Source of the DNA: Bacteroidota bacterium
GTDB taxonomy: Bacteria > Bacteroidota > Bacteroidia > Chitinophagales > Chitinophagaceae
Length of the DNA: 54,605 nt
Direction of reading: 5' to 3'
NCBI GenBank assembly: GCA_023391015.1
Contig: JAEWBT010000096.1
Location: 1-54,605, forward strand
Shown here: piece after piece, positions 31,264 to 41,160 of the stretch
Layout of the letters: every line of letters starts with the position of its first letter
Position numbering within the stretch: position 1 is the stretch's first letter
Program-made: the position numbers and the translations under genes
The notes under the pieces: model-generated
What the model was told of the DNA's origin: nothing
What the model saw: only the letters and a program-made list of their open reading frames with translations
The model's database searches: none

Positions 31264-33561
31264 ATGAAAAATTTTATTCTTTCAGCGCTGTGTTTGGGCA
31301 CAGCGGTTGCAGCGCATGCACAATCGCTTAACAAATACAATCCAGCGGGTCACATTTCGGTGGAAAAAGGGGCACACGCTTTATCAGCCCCGTTTTGCGG
31401 GGGCTTTAATACGCCACAGTTTTCGATTGTGGATCTGAATGGCGATGGCAAAGGCGATTTGGTCTCGTTTGAAGGGTATGGAAAATCCGGGGTTCGCACT
31501 TTTATCAATCATGGTTTTGCCGGTGCGCCCGACTACCGTTATGCGCCGCAATTCGAGGCGGCTTTTCCGGAAATCGTGAACTATATGCTGTTGATGGATT
31601 ACAACCGCGATGGCGTCCCGGATTTGTTTCATGCCGGTCTGGCTGGATTTAATGTATCCAAAGGATATTACGACAATGGCAAGTTGCGGTTTCAATTTGT
31701 AAAAGAGCTTTACTACGGCGGTCCCAGCGGCCAGGAGTTTAACGCCTACGTGGGCAACAGCGCCATTCCGGGAATCGTGGATGTGGATGGCGACGGCGAC
31801 CTGGATTTTTTCTCTTATTCTATTAACGGCTCGCGTATTTTGTATTACCAGAATCTCCAGGAAGAGTATGGGCTGCCGCGCGATACGATACGGCTGCACG
31901 TGGTTACCGGTTGTTGGGGTGGAACCATGCAACTGACAGAGCGGCCTGTCTTAATGGGGTATAACCAAAATACCTGCGACACCAATTACATTGCCTTCCC
32001 GCCGGCCCCGGGTGCTGAACAGATGGCTCCCCACACAAAGGCCAAAGGCACAATGCACGGCACCAACACGCTTTGTGCGTTTGATATGGACGGTGATGGT
32101 GATATTGACTATCTGAATGGCAATGGCGCCTTCAACGACATTCAGTTTGTGAAAAACGGTCGGGTAGAGTATAACTGGTCCCGCGACACCATGGTGGCGC
32201 AGGATACGCTCTGGCAAAGCAGCGGCAGACAATACTATGAAAGCAACTACCCAGCTGCTTTTTATGCCGATTACAACGGTGATGGTTTGAAAGATATTAT
32301 CATTGCTCCGCATGGTGCTGGTTCCCGCAACCGCGCGCAGATCTGGTATTATCAAAACAACGGCACGGCTGCCGCACCCCGCTTTGATTTTACCACTGAT
32401 TCGCTGTTCTCCAACGATATTATAGATGTGGGTCGGTATGCACGCCCTCTCTTTTATGATTATAACAAAGATGGAAAACTGGACTTGTTGGTCGGCGGGC
32501 TGGAAAAACTGCCGACCGGCGCGGAAGTGCCGCGCCTGCATTATTATGAAAACATCACCACTGCTGCCGGTGCGCCTAAGTTCCGGTATGTAACTGATAA
32601 TCTGGCGGGTGTTTCCAACCTGACGGTGTATGCAACCGATCCGGCAGTGGGGGATGTGGATGGTGACGGAAAAGACGACCTGATCATTGGCCGCACCGAC
32701 GGGAAAGTGGTGTATTTTCAGAACACCGCTGCCTCGGCCTCCGTGCAGCCCGTCTGGACCCTTACCGATATCGCGATGGCCCGCAACGGCAGCAACCTTA
32801 TTGACGTTTGGTCTTATGCTTCGCCGGTGTTTTATGATATTAATAAAGATGGCAAGCCAGACTTGGTTTTGGGCCAGGCCGATGGCACTCTGACTGCTTT
32901 CCTGAATACCAACACCACACCCGGGATTATTTCTTATGGTCCGGCCATTGATACTTTTGGCGGCGTGCGCGTGTCGGACAACAGTCCGTTTCCGTATCCG
33001 TTCCGGCGCAGTCGCCCATTCCTGGGTAAGTTGCAGGCTGGCAGCGCGAAGGATTATCTGGTGATGGGCAATTACTATGGCACATTGGGCGTTTGGGAAG
33101 ATGTGGAAAGCGGCAATCCTGCGCAGTCTTTTGTGCCGGTTGCCGATACTTTTTCTCAAATCGTGACCCAAGAATATACAGCTCCTGCTGTGGCAGACGT
33201 GGACGGCGATGGTAAGCTGGAAATGGTGTTAGGAACCGAAACCGGAGGCCTTTTGCTTTACTGGACCGGTGCGTCGCTGGGTGTGGAAACGTCCCTTGCA
33301 GCAACTTCTTCTGCTGTTGTTTCCATCTATCCCAATCCGGCTCACGACGCGTTTCAGGTTTCTGTTTCCGGAAATGCAGGGCAATCAGGGATAGCGGTAA
33401 CTGTAACCGACCTCAGTGGCCGGGTGCTTTTCCGGGAAAACTGGCCTGCCGGTAAAGATAATGGTGTGATTGCCGTGCGGGATTGGCCGGTGGGCACCTA
33501 CCTGTTTTCGCTGCAAAGCGAGGCCGGTGTTGAAACCCGTAAAATTCAGGTGCTCCGCTAG
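31264..33561 (+). CDS. FG-GAP/VCBS repeat protein with type A T9SS sorting domain
   Basis: A secreted 765-residue protein. It starts with a signal peptide MKNFILSALCLGTAVAAHAQ, then holds at least eight calcium-loop repeats of the FG-GAP/VCBS kind, such as DLNGDGKGDL, DYNRDGVPDL, DVDGDGDLDF, DMDGDGDIDY, DYNKDGKLDL, DVDGDGKDDL and DINKDGKPDL, expected to fold as a beta-propeller. The last 80 residues, VSIYPNPAHDAFQV...GRVLFRENW...YLFSLQSE...KIQVLR, are a type A (Por secretion) sorting domain. The protein is thus exported by the type IX system and likely cell-surface attached. The ligand is unknown. Confidence 0.92.
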   Translation: MKNFILSALCLGTAVAAHAQSLNKYNPAGHISVEKGAHALSAPFCGGFNTPQFSIVDLNGDGKGDLVSFEGYGKSGVRTFINHGFAGAPDYRYAPQFEAAFPEIVNYMLLMDYNRDGVPDLFHAGLAGFNVSKGYYDNGKLRFQFVKELYYGGPSGQEFNAYVGNSAIPGIVDVDGDGDLDFFSYSINGSRILYYQNLQEEYGLPRDTIRLHVVTGCWGGTMQLTERPVLMGYNQNTCDTNYIAFPPAPGAEQMAPHTKAKGTMHGTNTLCAFDMDGDGDIDYLNGNGAFNDIQFVKNGRVEYNWSRDTMVAQDTLWQSSGRQYYESNYPAAFYADYNGDGLKDIIIAPHGAGSRNRAQIWYYQNNGTAAAPRFDFTTDSLFSNDIIDVGRYARPLFYDYNKDGKLDLLVGGLEKLPTGAEVPRLHYYENITTAAGAPKFRYVTDNLAGVSNLTVYATDPAVGDVDGDGKDDLIIGRTDGKVVYFQNTAASASVQPVWTLTDIAMARNGSNLIDVWSYASPVFYDINKDGKPDLVLGQADGTLTAFLNTNTTPGIISYGPAIDTFGGVRVSDNSPFPYPFRRSRPFLGKLQAGSAKDYLVMGNYYGTLGVWEDVESGNPAQSFVPVADTFSQIVTQEYTAPAVADVDGDGKLEMVLGTETGGLLLYWTGASLGVETSLAATSSAVVSIYPNPAHDAFQVSVSGNAGQSGIAVTVTDLSGRVLFRENWPAGKDNGVIAVRDWPVGTYLFSLQSEAGVETRKIQVLR

Positions 33562-33700
33562 GGCACCTGCGCGTGAGAAAATGCATTAACAATCCTTTTG
33601 GCGGAATAAGCAATTTGTCTTAGCTTAGTCGGCTGATAAAGAGTGCTTTTTGCAGCGCTTTCATAAGGGCTTGCCCCTTTCTATTTATTACCAGAAACCT

Positions 33701-36700
33701 ATGTTCAAACGTTTACTGCTTTCTTCTTTGTTTTTGATGGCGGCGTTATCCGGTGTGCAAGCCCAGGTAACCCTGATCGACCCAACAACAAATAACGGAG
33801 GCTTTGAGAATGCGACTGCACCGCCGTGGCAAATCGTAAATGGCTCGCAGACCAATAAATGGATTATTGGTACCAACGCGACCGCCGGTTTTTCCGGAAC
33901 TAAAAGTGCTTATGTCAGCAATGGCACGGGTGCTGCGGCTGCTCATACGTATACTTTTAACTCCAGCACCAGCGTTTTTCTGTATCAGGATGTAACGCTT
34001 CCGGCAGGTTACCCAGCTCTAACGCTTACTTTTAAAGCCATTCAGAAAGGGCAGAATAATCTGGACCAGGCGTTGGTTTATATGTCTACCGGCACGCCGG
34101 GCGCAGCGCCCGCAGCTGGTACGCATACCGGGACTATTTCTGCCACACCAGACCTGGCGGGCTATCAGCAACTGGACATTGTTCCCGTGCAAACAACCGC
34201 CGGATGGACTACATACACGATTCAGATTCCGGCTGCGCTTTCCGGAAATAAGACGGCGCAAACCCAGCGCCGTCTCTTGTTTCGCTGGGTTAATGATGCC
34301 AGTGGTGGCTCTAACCCTCCGATTGGGATTGACGATGTTACGTTGATTGGCGCTTGCGCCGGTCCGACCGCTACTTTTTCGGATCAGACTTCTACAACTA
34401 CCACGCTGGACTGGACGCCGATTCCCGGTGCTACCAGCTACACCGTTCGTTATCGGCTCAGCACCGACCCGACTACAGTTGCCTCCTGGGCAACACCTAC
34501 AGTTGTGAGCGCGAACTCCTATAGCCTGACCGGCCTGATGGCGGATGAAACCTATCTTTTTGAAGTGGCTGCTGTGAATGGAAGTTGCACAACGCCAACC
34601 GCCGGTAGCTTCCTGGTGCCCTGCTTGGTAGCCACGCTGCCGTATTCTGAGAACTTTGAAAACATCACGGCCAACAACACCCTGCCAACCTGTATGAAGG
34701 CCATCACCCTGGGAAGTACTGTACTAAGCTACATTACGAACCTGCCTTCTTATAACCGGTATAACCACACTACGGGTGGCAGCAAGTTTGTTTCTTTTAA
34801 AAACTCCGCTGCCAATCGCTACCTGTTTACCCCGGCTTTTGAGCTGGACAGCGCCATCACCTATAAGTTTTCTTTTTGGTATATTGCGGACGGAGCCAGT
34901 GGCTTCGACACCTTACGGGCTGTGTTGGCTGACCGGCCCAACGAAGCTGGAATTACGGTTTTGGGAACGGCTGTTACCAGCGTCAATAACACGACTTACC
35001 GCCAATATTCGGCTCAGATCAAACCCGCGCAGAGCGGTGTGCAATACTTTGGTATCTCGGTGAAAGGCACGGCTTCGCCGTTCTTCCTGAGTGTGGATGA
35101 TATTAACATCAATCAACTGGTGCCATGTAGCGGAACACCGACGATTGGATCCATCACCGGTCCTTCCAGCCTCTGCCCCGGGGAGGGTTTTACGCTCACG
35201 GCCAACGGTTATAACACCAATATTTCCGGAACGTCCCTACAATGGCAGGTAGCTAACAGTTGCGCGGGTCCGTGGCGCAACATCGCGGGTGCGACCGATC
35301 CTACTTATGATGTGCCTGCCGGTGTGAGCCGGTCGCAGGCCTACCGGGTAGTGGTCACCTGCGCTAATTCCGGTGCTTCGGCAACTTCGCCCTGCTTCCT
35401 GATGGCGATTGCGCCTTTCTATAACTGCCTTTGTACATCGGCAGCCGGAAATGCTGTAAATGAAGATATTGCACAGGTGCAGATTGGTGGTTTCTTTACC
35501 TATCCAATTCCTTCGCCGGCACCGCCGTTGACGAACAACCCACAGGCCAACGCCACTTACACCGATTATACCAGCCTTGCGCCTATACCACTAACGAAGG
35601 GAAGCACTTATTCCCTGGATGTAAGCCAGTTCTCCAGCAACACGCTGGGTGCCAACACCCTGAAGGCATTTATCGACTATAACCACAATACGGTTTACGA
35701 CACAGCCACCGAAACACTGGTACGAATCGGGGCGGCGGCTAACAGCACGAATGTTCCATCACACTCCGGCAGCTTTACAGTGCCAACAACTGCACAGGTA
35801 GGTATTAACCGCTTGCGTTTTGTGTTGAACCGTACGCCTTCTATCAATGCCGTGAGGCCCTGCGCTACTTATGGCAGCGGTGAAACAGAAGATTATCTGG
35901 TAGAAATTTCCGGAACACCTGCGCCACCGGTGCTCACCAACAATGGACCGCTGTGTGGTGGCGATACCGTAACAATCGTTGTAAATGGCAACATTGTGAC
36001 CTCCAATCCATCAAATGCGCCGCAGTATTCCCTTACCGGACCGGGTATCAGCGGCACACTTACCAACAACACAGGTGTTTTCGAAGTCGTGGTGCCCCGC
36101 GCCGTTACCTCAGCCAAATATTTTGGAACGGTAAAGGCTTATGGTCTAACCTCCACTGCCGATTCGACTACAGTAGTGGTGTACCCAAATCCGACTCTGG
36201 CGTTGGGAACGGTTACCAATCCAACAACCTGCACCGGAAACAACGGCAGCATTCAAATCAAAAATCTGGGCAATGCTATTACCTATTCGCTGCGCTACCG
36301 CCGCAATGGGGTTTTAGTAAACCTGCCTTCTATCACCTCTGACGCTTCCGGAAATTACGTGATTTCCGGACTCACTGCCGGAACTTATGACAGCATCCGG
36401 ATTGTGAACACCAATGGCTGCCGCGCCAACTTCCTGGGGCCGGTTTCCCTTGTAGCGCCAGGTGCACCACCTGCGCCAACCGCTTCTGCCAATGCACCGC
36501 AGTGCCTGGGCAGCACCCTCAACCTGACGGTTCAGAACCCGATTCCGGGCAATACCTATAATTGGTTTGGCCCCAACAACTTTAGTGCTACCGGCAGCAG
36601 TGCCACGCGCAACAACCTATCGTATGCCGATACCGGAAAATACTACGTAACGGTTACAATTGCCGGCTGCACGTCGCTGCCACAAGTCATTCAGGTTTCT

Positions 36701-38467
36701 ATTACCCCCCCATCGCCGGATCCAATTACGCAGCCGCAATCGTTCTGCCAATTCTCTACTGGTAATAACATTGTGGCATTCGGGACAGGACTGCTGTTTT
36801 ACACCACTGCAACCGGTGGTACGGGCGTTCCAACCATTTCGCCTAACACACAAAACACAGGTGTGTTTACGTACTATGTAACGCAAAACTCAACCGGCTG
36901 TCCTTCTACGCCGCGTACCCCCATCACGGTTACGGTTGTGCCACAGCCATTAGCACCACTCGTTCCTTACGATACAGTTTTTTATTGCCAGTTTGATACG
37001 CCGACTCCATTGCTGGCCTATGGCGCTAACAACCGGTTCTACACAACTGCTACAGGTGGCATTGGCGCAACCTCTATCACGCCGGGCACAACCAATCCAG
37101 GAAATACTACTTATTATGTAACCCAAACGGTAGATGGTTGCGAAAGCCGCCGTACTCCGCTACTGGTAATCGTGAAGCCCAAACCCGCTCCGCCAGCAGT
37201 AACCAGCCCGGTAGACCGGTGTCAGTTCACCACGCCGCTGCCCCTCACGGCAACCGGCCAGGGTCTGAAGTGGTATGATGTACCAACCGGCGGCACTGGC
37301 GTCAGCACGCCACCCCTGCCACCAACCGGCTACGACACCAGCTTTACCTATTATGTGGTGCAGACCCTTGACGGCTGCGAAAGCGACCGCGCTGCCATTC
37401 GGGTGAATATCAACTATGCTCCCAACGCCACTTTTGTACCAAGCAAAGATTACGTGTGTGTGGAGGATACCATCAGTTTCATCTACTTCGGCAATGCGCT
37501 TCCGAGTGCCAATTATTACTGGACCATTCCTTCGCCTACAGGTCAGGCAGTAAGCGGTCAGAATACACAGGGACCTTTTGTAGCCCGTTTTAATCAGGTA
37601 GGAACCTATCAGGTGCGCCTGGTGGTGGACAACAAAGGCTGTGTTTCGTCCCCTGCCTATCAAAGTTTTGAAGTACGCCCACGGCCAGACGTGCGCATCA
37701 CCGGCAAGCGCGAGATTTGTATTGATGAAGTAACCGAACTGACGCTGGATTCTATCTCCGACGCCATCAGCAGCTACAACTGGACCTTTGATGGCGGTAC
37801 TGTTGTGTACGGCCAGAATTCTGGCCCTTATGGTGTGAAATTCAGCACGCCTGGTATCAAGAATGTGATTGTGAATACCGTTTCGCGTGAATGCGGTTCT
37901 TTTGCCCGGATAGAACCCATTACCGTTCGCCCGTATCCGGCAGCTACCATCCTGAATAAACCCACCGCTCCGGTGTGCTCCGGCGACAGCATCCGCCTGC
38001 AGGCCACCGACCTCGGTCCGGGCTATTCTTACCAATGGTCTCCTGCGGTGCTGTTTCAGAAAGACGAGCGTCAGGGCACAACCGTTTGGGCCATTGCTGC
38101 TTACGGCAACACAACTACTAACGTAAAGCTGACCGTTACCGATACCTTTGGTTGTAAAGGAGCCGATAGCTTGGCCTTGGCCACTGGTCCCTGCTGTAAT
38201 GTTGCTTTCCCAACGGCCTTTACCCCCAACGGCGATACGCGCAACGATGTGTTCCGCATGATCACCAACGGTACGCCAACCATTTCCTCGTTCCGCATCT
38301 TCAACCGCCTGGGCAATGTCGTTTTTGAAACCGCCAATTCGCTCCGGGGCTGGGATGGTACCTACGAATCGCAACCGCAACCGATGGGCGTTTACTTCTA
38401 CTACGTGAAGTATCGCTGCGATGGACAGGACATTGAGCAGAAAGGGGAAGTAACCCTGATTCGATAG
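33701..38467 (+). CDS. Large multidomain T9SS substrate with gliding-motility C-terminal (CHU_C) domain
   Basis: A 1588-residue surface protein. A signal peptide (MFKRLLLSSLFLMAALSGVQAQ) is followed by a jelly-roll or MAM-like region, a fibronectin III-like module (about 34370-34620), a second jelly-roll (34640-35130), a GEVED-type domain ending GETEDYLVEI, three Ig-like repeats of 78-80 residues whose CQF starts are coded at 36746, 36986 and 37220, PKD-like modules, and the CHU_C domain FPTAFTPNGDTRNDVF...GNVVFE...GWDGTY...GVYFYYVKY, which is the type B T9SS signal. ATG at 33701 begins the signal peptide. An adhesin role is inferred. It contains five TTCCGGAA copies, all in the first half. 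Confidence 0.93.
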   Translation: MFKRLLLSSLFLMAALSGVQAQVTLIDPTTNNGGFENATAPPWQIVNGSQTNKWIIGTNATAGFSGTKSAYVSNGTGAAAAHTYTFNSSTSVFLYQDVTLPAGYPALTLTFKAIQKGQNNLDQALVYMSTGTPGAAPAAGTHTGTISATPDLAGYQQLDIVPVQTTAGWTTYTIQIPAALSGNKTAQTQRRLLFRWVNDASGGSNPPIGIDDVTLIGACAGPTATFSDQTSTTTTLDWTPIPGATSYTVRYRLSTDPTTVASWATPTVVSANSYSLTGLMADETYLFEVAAVNGSCTTPTAGSFLVPCLVATLPYSENFENITANNTLPTCMKAITLGSTVLSYITNLPSYNRYNHTTGGSKFVSFKNSAANRYLFTPAFELDSAITYKFSFWYIADGASGFDTLRAVLADRPNEAGITVLGTAVTSVNNTTYRQYSAQIKPAQSGVQYFGISVKGTASPFFLSVDDININQLVPCSGTPTIGSITGPSSLCPGEGFTLTANGYNTNISGTSLQWQVANSCAGPWRNIAGATDPTYDVPAGVSRSQAYRVVVTCANSGASATSPCFLMAIAPFYNCLCTSAAGNAVNEDIAQVQIGGFFTYPIPSPAPPLTNNPQANATYTDYTSLAPIPLTKGSTYSLDVSQFSSNTLGANTLKAFIDYNHNTVYDTATETLVRIGAAANSTNVPSHSGSFTVPTTAQVGINRLRFVLNRTPSINAVRPCATYGSGETEDYLVEISGTPAPPVLTNNGPLCGGDTVTIVVNGNIVTSNPSNAPQYSLTGPGISGTLTNNTGVFEVVVPRAVTSAKYFGTVKAYGLTSTADSTTVVVYPNPTLALGTVTNPTTCTGNNGSIQIKNLGNAITYSLRYRRNGVLVNLPSITSDASGNYVISGLTAGTYDSIRIVNTNGCRANFLGPVSLVAPGAPPAPTASANAPQCLGSTLNLTVQNPIPGNTYNWFGPNNFSATGSSATRNNLSYADTGKYYVTVTIAGCTSLPQVIQVSITPPSPDPITQPQSFCQFSTGNNIVAFGTGLLFYTTATGGTGVPTISPNTQNTGVFTYYVTQNSTGCPSTPRTPITVTVVPQPLAPLVPYDTVFYCQFDTPTPLLAYGANNRFYTTATGGIGATSITPGTTNPGNTTYYVTQTVDGCESRRTPLLVIVKPKPAPPAVTSPVDRCQFTTPLPLTATGQGLKWYDVPTGGTGVSTPPLPPTGYDTSFTYYVVQTLDGCESDRAAIRVNINYAPNATFVPSKDYVCVEDTISFIYFGNALPSANYYWTIPSPTGQAVSGQNTQGPFVARFNQVGTYQVRLVVDNKGCVSSPAYQSFEVRPRPDVRITGKREICIDEVTELTLDSISDAISSYNWTFDGGTVVYGQNSGPYGVKFSTPGIKNVIVNTVSRECGSFARIEPITVRPYPAATILNKPTAPVCSGDSIRLQATDLGPGYSYQWSPAVLFQKDERQGTTVWAIAAYGNTTTNVKLTVTDTFGCKGADSLALATGPCCNVAFPTAFTPNGDTRNDVFRMITNGTPTISSFRIFNRLGNVVFETANSLRGWDGTYESQPQPMGVYFYYVKYRCDGQDIEQKGEVTLIR

Positions 38468-38503
38468 AAAAATTCCGGAAAATTCCGGAAATGCTTATCC
38501 CTT

Positions 38504-38536
38504 AAAAAGCAGTGCGACACCCGCACTGCTTTTTTT
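38504..38536 (+). terminator. Rho-independent terminator after the CHU_C protein gene
   Basis: AAAAAGCAGTGCG pairs with CGCACTGCTTTTT over a 5-base loop, with a T run. Two TTCCGGAA copies 10 bp apart (38473, 38483) sit just before it. Confidence 0.88.
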
Positions 38537-38577
38537 ATCACCCCCTTTCTGGTGCTGTTTTTGTATCTTTAAATACA

Positions 38578-39507
38578 ATGCTAAAAATCAATCGTACCGC
38601 GCTTTTTTCTTCCTTTGCCGGCATGGCCGGTGGTCTGCTCGCCGCTGCGCTGCTGGGCTTTTCGCCCGACAAAGGCGACGGCCTGGCAAACGTCCTTTCC
38701 GACGGCAGACTTCAATACAAATGGTATGCACCCCAGATTCCGGCACAAATGGCTTTTGCAGGCGAAAAGGTTCCGTTGGAGCGGCGCGACGTCCGCGAAG
38801 CGCTCGATCGCGAACTGATTGCCAACTACTATGGCCACACCGGGACGCTTTACGCCCTCAAACTGGCAGGTCGCTGGTTTCCGGTCATTGAGCCCCGATT
38901 GAAAGCCGCCGGCATCCCCGATGATTTTAAATACCTCTGCATTGCCGAAAGTCATCTTCAAAACCAAACCTCCCGTGCAGGAGCAGTTGGCTTCTGGCAG
39001 TTTATGCCGGGAACAGCCCCGCAATTTGGCCTGGAGGTAAATGATGATGTGGACCAGCGCTACGATGTAGCCAAAGCCACCGATGCGGCCTGCCGGTATT
39101 TCCAGCAGGCCTATGCAAAGTTTGGCAACTGGACGGCAGCGGCGGCTTCTTATAACTGTGGCATGGGCGGATACAATAATTTTGCAACGTCGCAGGGTCA
39201 AAATAATTTCTACAACATTCTTTTTCTCGAAGAAACCAACCGCTATATTTTCCGGATTCTCGCCCTCAAACACATCATCGGCAATGCAAAAGGTATGGGC
39301 TTTATGGTGGAAGGAGCCGACTTATATCGCCCGGTCCCGGCCCGGAAAATCACCGTCAACAGCAGCATTCCCAACCTGGCGCAATGGGCCATTGAAAACG
39401 GCTCTACCTACAAAGCCATCAAGCAACAAAACCCCTGGCTGCGCTCCAAATCTCTGCGCGTGGCACCGGGCCGTTTCTACGAAATTGAAATCCCGACCGA
39501 CCTGTAG
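38578..39507 (+). CDS. Lytic transglycosylase (SLT domain)
   Basis: A 309-residue peptidoglycan hydrolase with an N-terminal membrane or signal segment (LFSSFAGMAGGLLAAALLGF). The SLT catalytic domain holds YLCIAESHLQNQTSRAGAVGFWQFMPGTAPQFGL, with catalytic Glu124 in IAESHL (coded at 38947), then SYNCGMGGYNN and LFLEETNRYIFRILALKHI. This resembles MltD-type enzymes. The C-terminal part ends in a short LysM-like fold (AQWAIENGSTYKAIKQQNPWLRS). It cleaves glycan strands to anhydromuropeptides. ATG at 38578 follows a TATCTTTA box by six bases. Confidence 0.9.
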   Translation: MLKINRTALFSSFAGMAGGLLAAALLGFSPDKGDGLANVLSDGRLQYKWYAPQIPAQMAFAGEKVPLERRDVREALDRELIANYYGHTGTLYALKLAGRWFPVIEPRLKAAGIPDDFKYLCIAESHLQNQTSRAGAVGFWQFMPGTAPQFGLEVNDDVDQRYDVAKATDAACRYFQQAYAKFGNWTAAAASYNCGMGGYNNFATSQGQNNFYNILFLEETNRYIFRILALKHIIGNAKGMGFMVEGADLYRPVPARKITVNSSIPNLAQWAIENGSTYKAIKQQNPWLRSKSLRVAPGRFYEIEIPTDL

Positions 39508-39549
39508 GTTGGCAACTGCCCGGCAGGAATCAAAAACGCGCCCTTTTTT

Positions 39550-40584
39550 GTGAAAATTTCCGGAAATACAACTTCTGCCCAAAAGGTTCAGTTTTGGATT
39601 GCCGTCCTTTCCACCGTTCTTTTTGGCGGCAAGATGGTGGCCTGGTGGCTCACCCATTCCGTTACCATCCTCACCGATGCGCTGGAAAGCATCGTTAATG
39701 TAGTGGCCAGTTGCATTGGCCTCTACAGCCTGCGCGTGGCCGCCAAGCCCCGCGATGTAGAGCATCCCTACGGCCACGCCAAAGCCGAACTCATCTCTGC
39801 TGGAATCGAAGGCATGTTGATCGCCGTGGCTGGCGTGCTGGCTTTATACAGCGCTGTGGTGCAGCTCTTCCGGCCCCAGCCCATCCGGGCGCTTGGCAGC
39901 GGCATTGTGGTTGTCGCCGTCAGTGGCCTCATCAATTACCTTGCGGGTCTTTATGCCCAACGAAAAGGAAAGGCGCGCCATTCGCTGGTGGTGGAAAGCG
40001 CCGGTATTCACCTCAAGTCGGATGCCTATAGCTCGGTAGGTGCGCTGGCGGGGCTGGTAGTGATTTCGATGACCGGCTGGCAATGGCTCGATAGCCTGGT
40101 GGCCGCTATTTTCGGGGCTATCATCTTCTATACCGGCTATCGCGTGGTGCGAACGGCCCTGTCTGGCATTATGGATGAGGCTGATCTTCCTTTACTGGGC
40201 GATATCCTTCAAAAAATAGAAGCCGCGCGCCGGCCCCGCTGGATTGACCTGCACAACCTGCGCGTGGTTCAGTATGGCGAGAAAATCCACCTGGATGCCC
40301 ATATGACCCTGCCGTGGTACGATACCGTGCAGCAGGCCGATACCGAAATTCATGCTCTGGAAGAAGTCGTCCGGAAAGATTTTGGCAACACCGCCGAGTT
40401 GTTTATCCATATCGATGCCTGCCAGCCCTATCAATGCAAACTCTGCCGCGTAGACCCGTGCCCCGTACGGCAGGAAACGTTTAAAGCCCAAATCCCGTGG
40501 ACGCTCCAAACTGTTTGGGAAGATGCCAAGCATGGCAAAGAAGAAGCAGAAAACAATGATTTTTCCGGAAATTTCCGGACGTAG
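39550..40584 (+). CDS. Cation diffusion facilitator family transporter
   Basis: A metal-proton antiporter of 344 residues with six membrane helices followed by a cytosolic domain. Metal-site helices show LTDALESIVNVVAS in helix 2 and HLKSDAYSSVGALAG in helix 5, the Asp/His/Asp set of CDF proteins. The C-terminal extension is unusual for its Cys-rich stretch CQPYQCKLCRVDPCPV, which may bind metal. The start is GTG at 39550. The first codons and the end of the gene are both TTTCCGGAAA copies (39558, 40563), reading ISGN and FSGN. Export of zinc or iron is inferred. Confidence 0.9.
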   Translation: MKISGNTTSAQKVQFWIAVLSTVLFGGKMVAWWLTHSVTILTDALESIVNVVASCIGLYSLRVAAKPRDVEHPYGHAKAELISAGIEGMLIAVAGVLALYSAVVQLFRPQPIRALGSGIVVVAVSGLINYLAGLYAQRKGKARHSLVVESAGIHLKSDAYSSVGALAGLVVISMTGWQWLDSLVAAIFGAIIFYTGYRVVRTALSGIMDEADLPLLGDILQKIEAARRPRWIDLHNLRVVQYGEKIHLDAHMTLPWYDTVQQADTEIHALEEVVRKDFGNTAELFIHIDACQPYQCKLCRVDPCPVRQETFKAQIPWTLQTVWEDAKHGKEEAENNDFSGNFRT

Positions 40585-40627
40585 TTACCTGTATTCCGTT
40601 CTTTCCAAACCCCATCCAGCCCGCTGC

Positions 40628-41098
40628 CTACAAACTGCTTTGGGCTTTTTCCATCCCCGCGTCTTCCAGCCACGGCCCATTATCGGCGGCGGTGGTGGCC
40701 AGCACATCGCAGCGATTATTAAGCGGGTTGTCGGCATGTCCTTTCACCCACACAAAACGAATCCGGTGCTTTTGGGCCAACCGGTAATAACGCATCCACA
40801 AGTCCGGGTTTTTCTTGTCTTTAAATCCTTTCTTCACCCATCCATTCAGCCAGCCCTTCTGCACGGCATCTACCACGTAGCGCGAATCGCTGTAAATCAC
40901 AATCTCCAATCCCTCCCGCGTCAGGGCTTCCAATCCGGTGATGACAGCCAGCAACTCCATCCGGTTATTGGTGGTGTGGCGAAACGCCCCGCTTAGCTCG
41001 CGGCGCCGGTCGCCCCAGATCAGAATCGTTCCAAAACCGCCCCGCCCCGGATTGCCCCGCGCCGCGCCATCGGTATACATCAAAAGTTGGCTGCCCAT
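40628..41098 (-). CDS. rnhA: Ribonuclease HI
   Basis: A 156-residue RNase H that cuts the RNA strand of RNA-DNA hybrids. The catalytic residues are in place: Asp in LLMYTDGAARGNPG, Glu in NNRMELLAVI, Asp in VIYSDSRYVV, and the late His/Asp in VWVKGHADNPLNNRCDVLA. It is divergent from mqnA with 62 bases between the starts. An exact TAGCTTTG box (minus strand, 41107-41114) ends eight bases before its ATG. Length is normal and there is no N-terminal hybrid-binding domain. Confidence 0.96.
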   Translation of the reverse strand: MGSQLLMYTDGAARGNPGRGGFGTILIWGDRRRELSGAFRHTTNNRMELLAVITGLEALTREGLEIVIYSDSRYVVDAVQKGWLNGWVKKGFKDKKNPDLWMRYYRLAQKHRIRFVWVKGHADNPLNNRCDVLATTAADNGPWLEDAGMEKAQSSL

Positions 41099-41106
41099 AC
41101 AGGCGG

Positions 41107-41139
41107 CAAAGCTAAAAGCAACCGCGCCGTTTACCTTTG
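41107..41139. promoter_or_regulatory. Divergent -7 boxes of rnhA and mqnA
   Basis: On the minus strand 41107-41114 reads TAGCTTTG for rnhA (8 bases before its start). On the plus strand 41132-41139 reads TACCTTTG for mqnA (21 bases before its TTG start). Both are exact TANNTTTG matches. Confidence 0.55.
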
Positions 41140-41160
41140 CCCTTGTAAAAAAATACCCTT

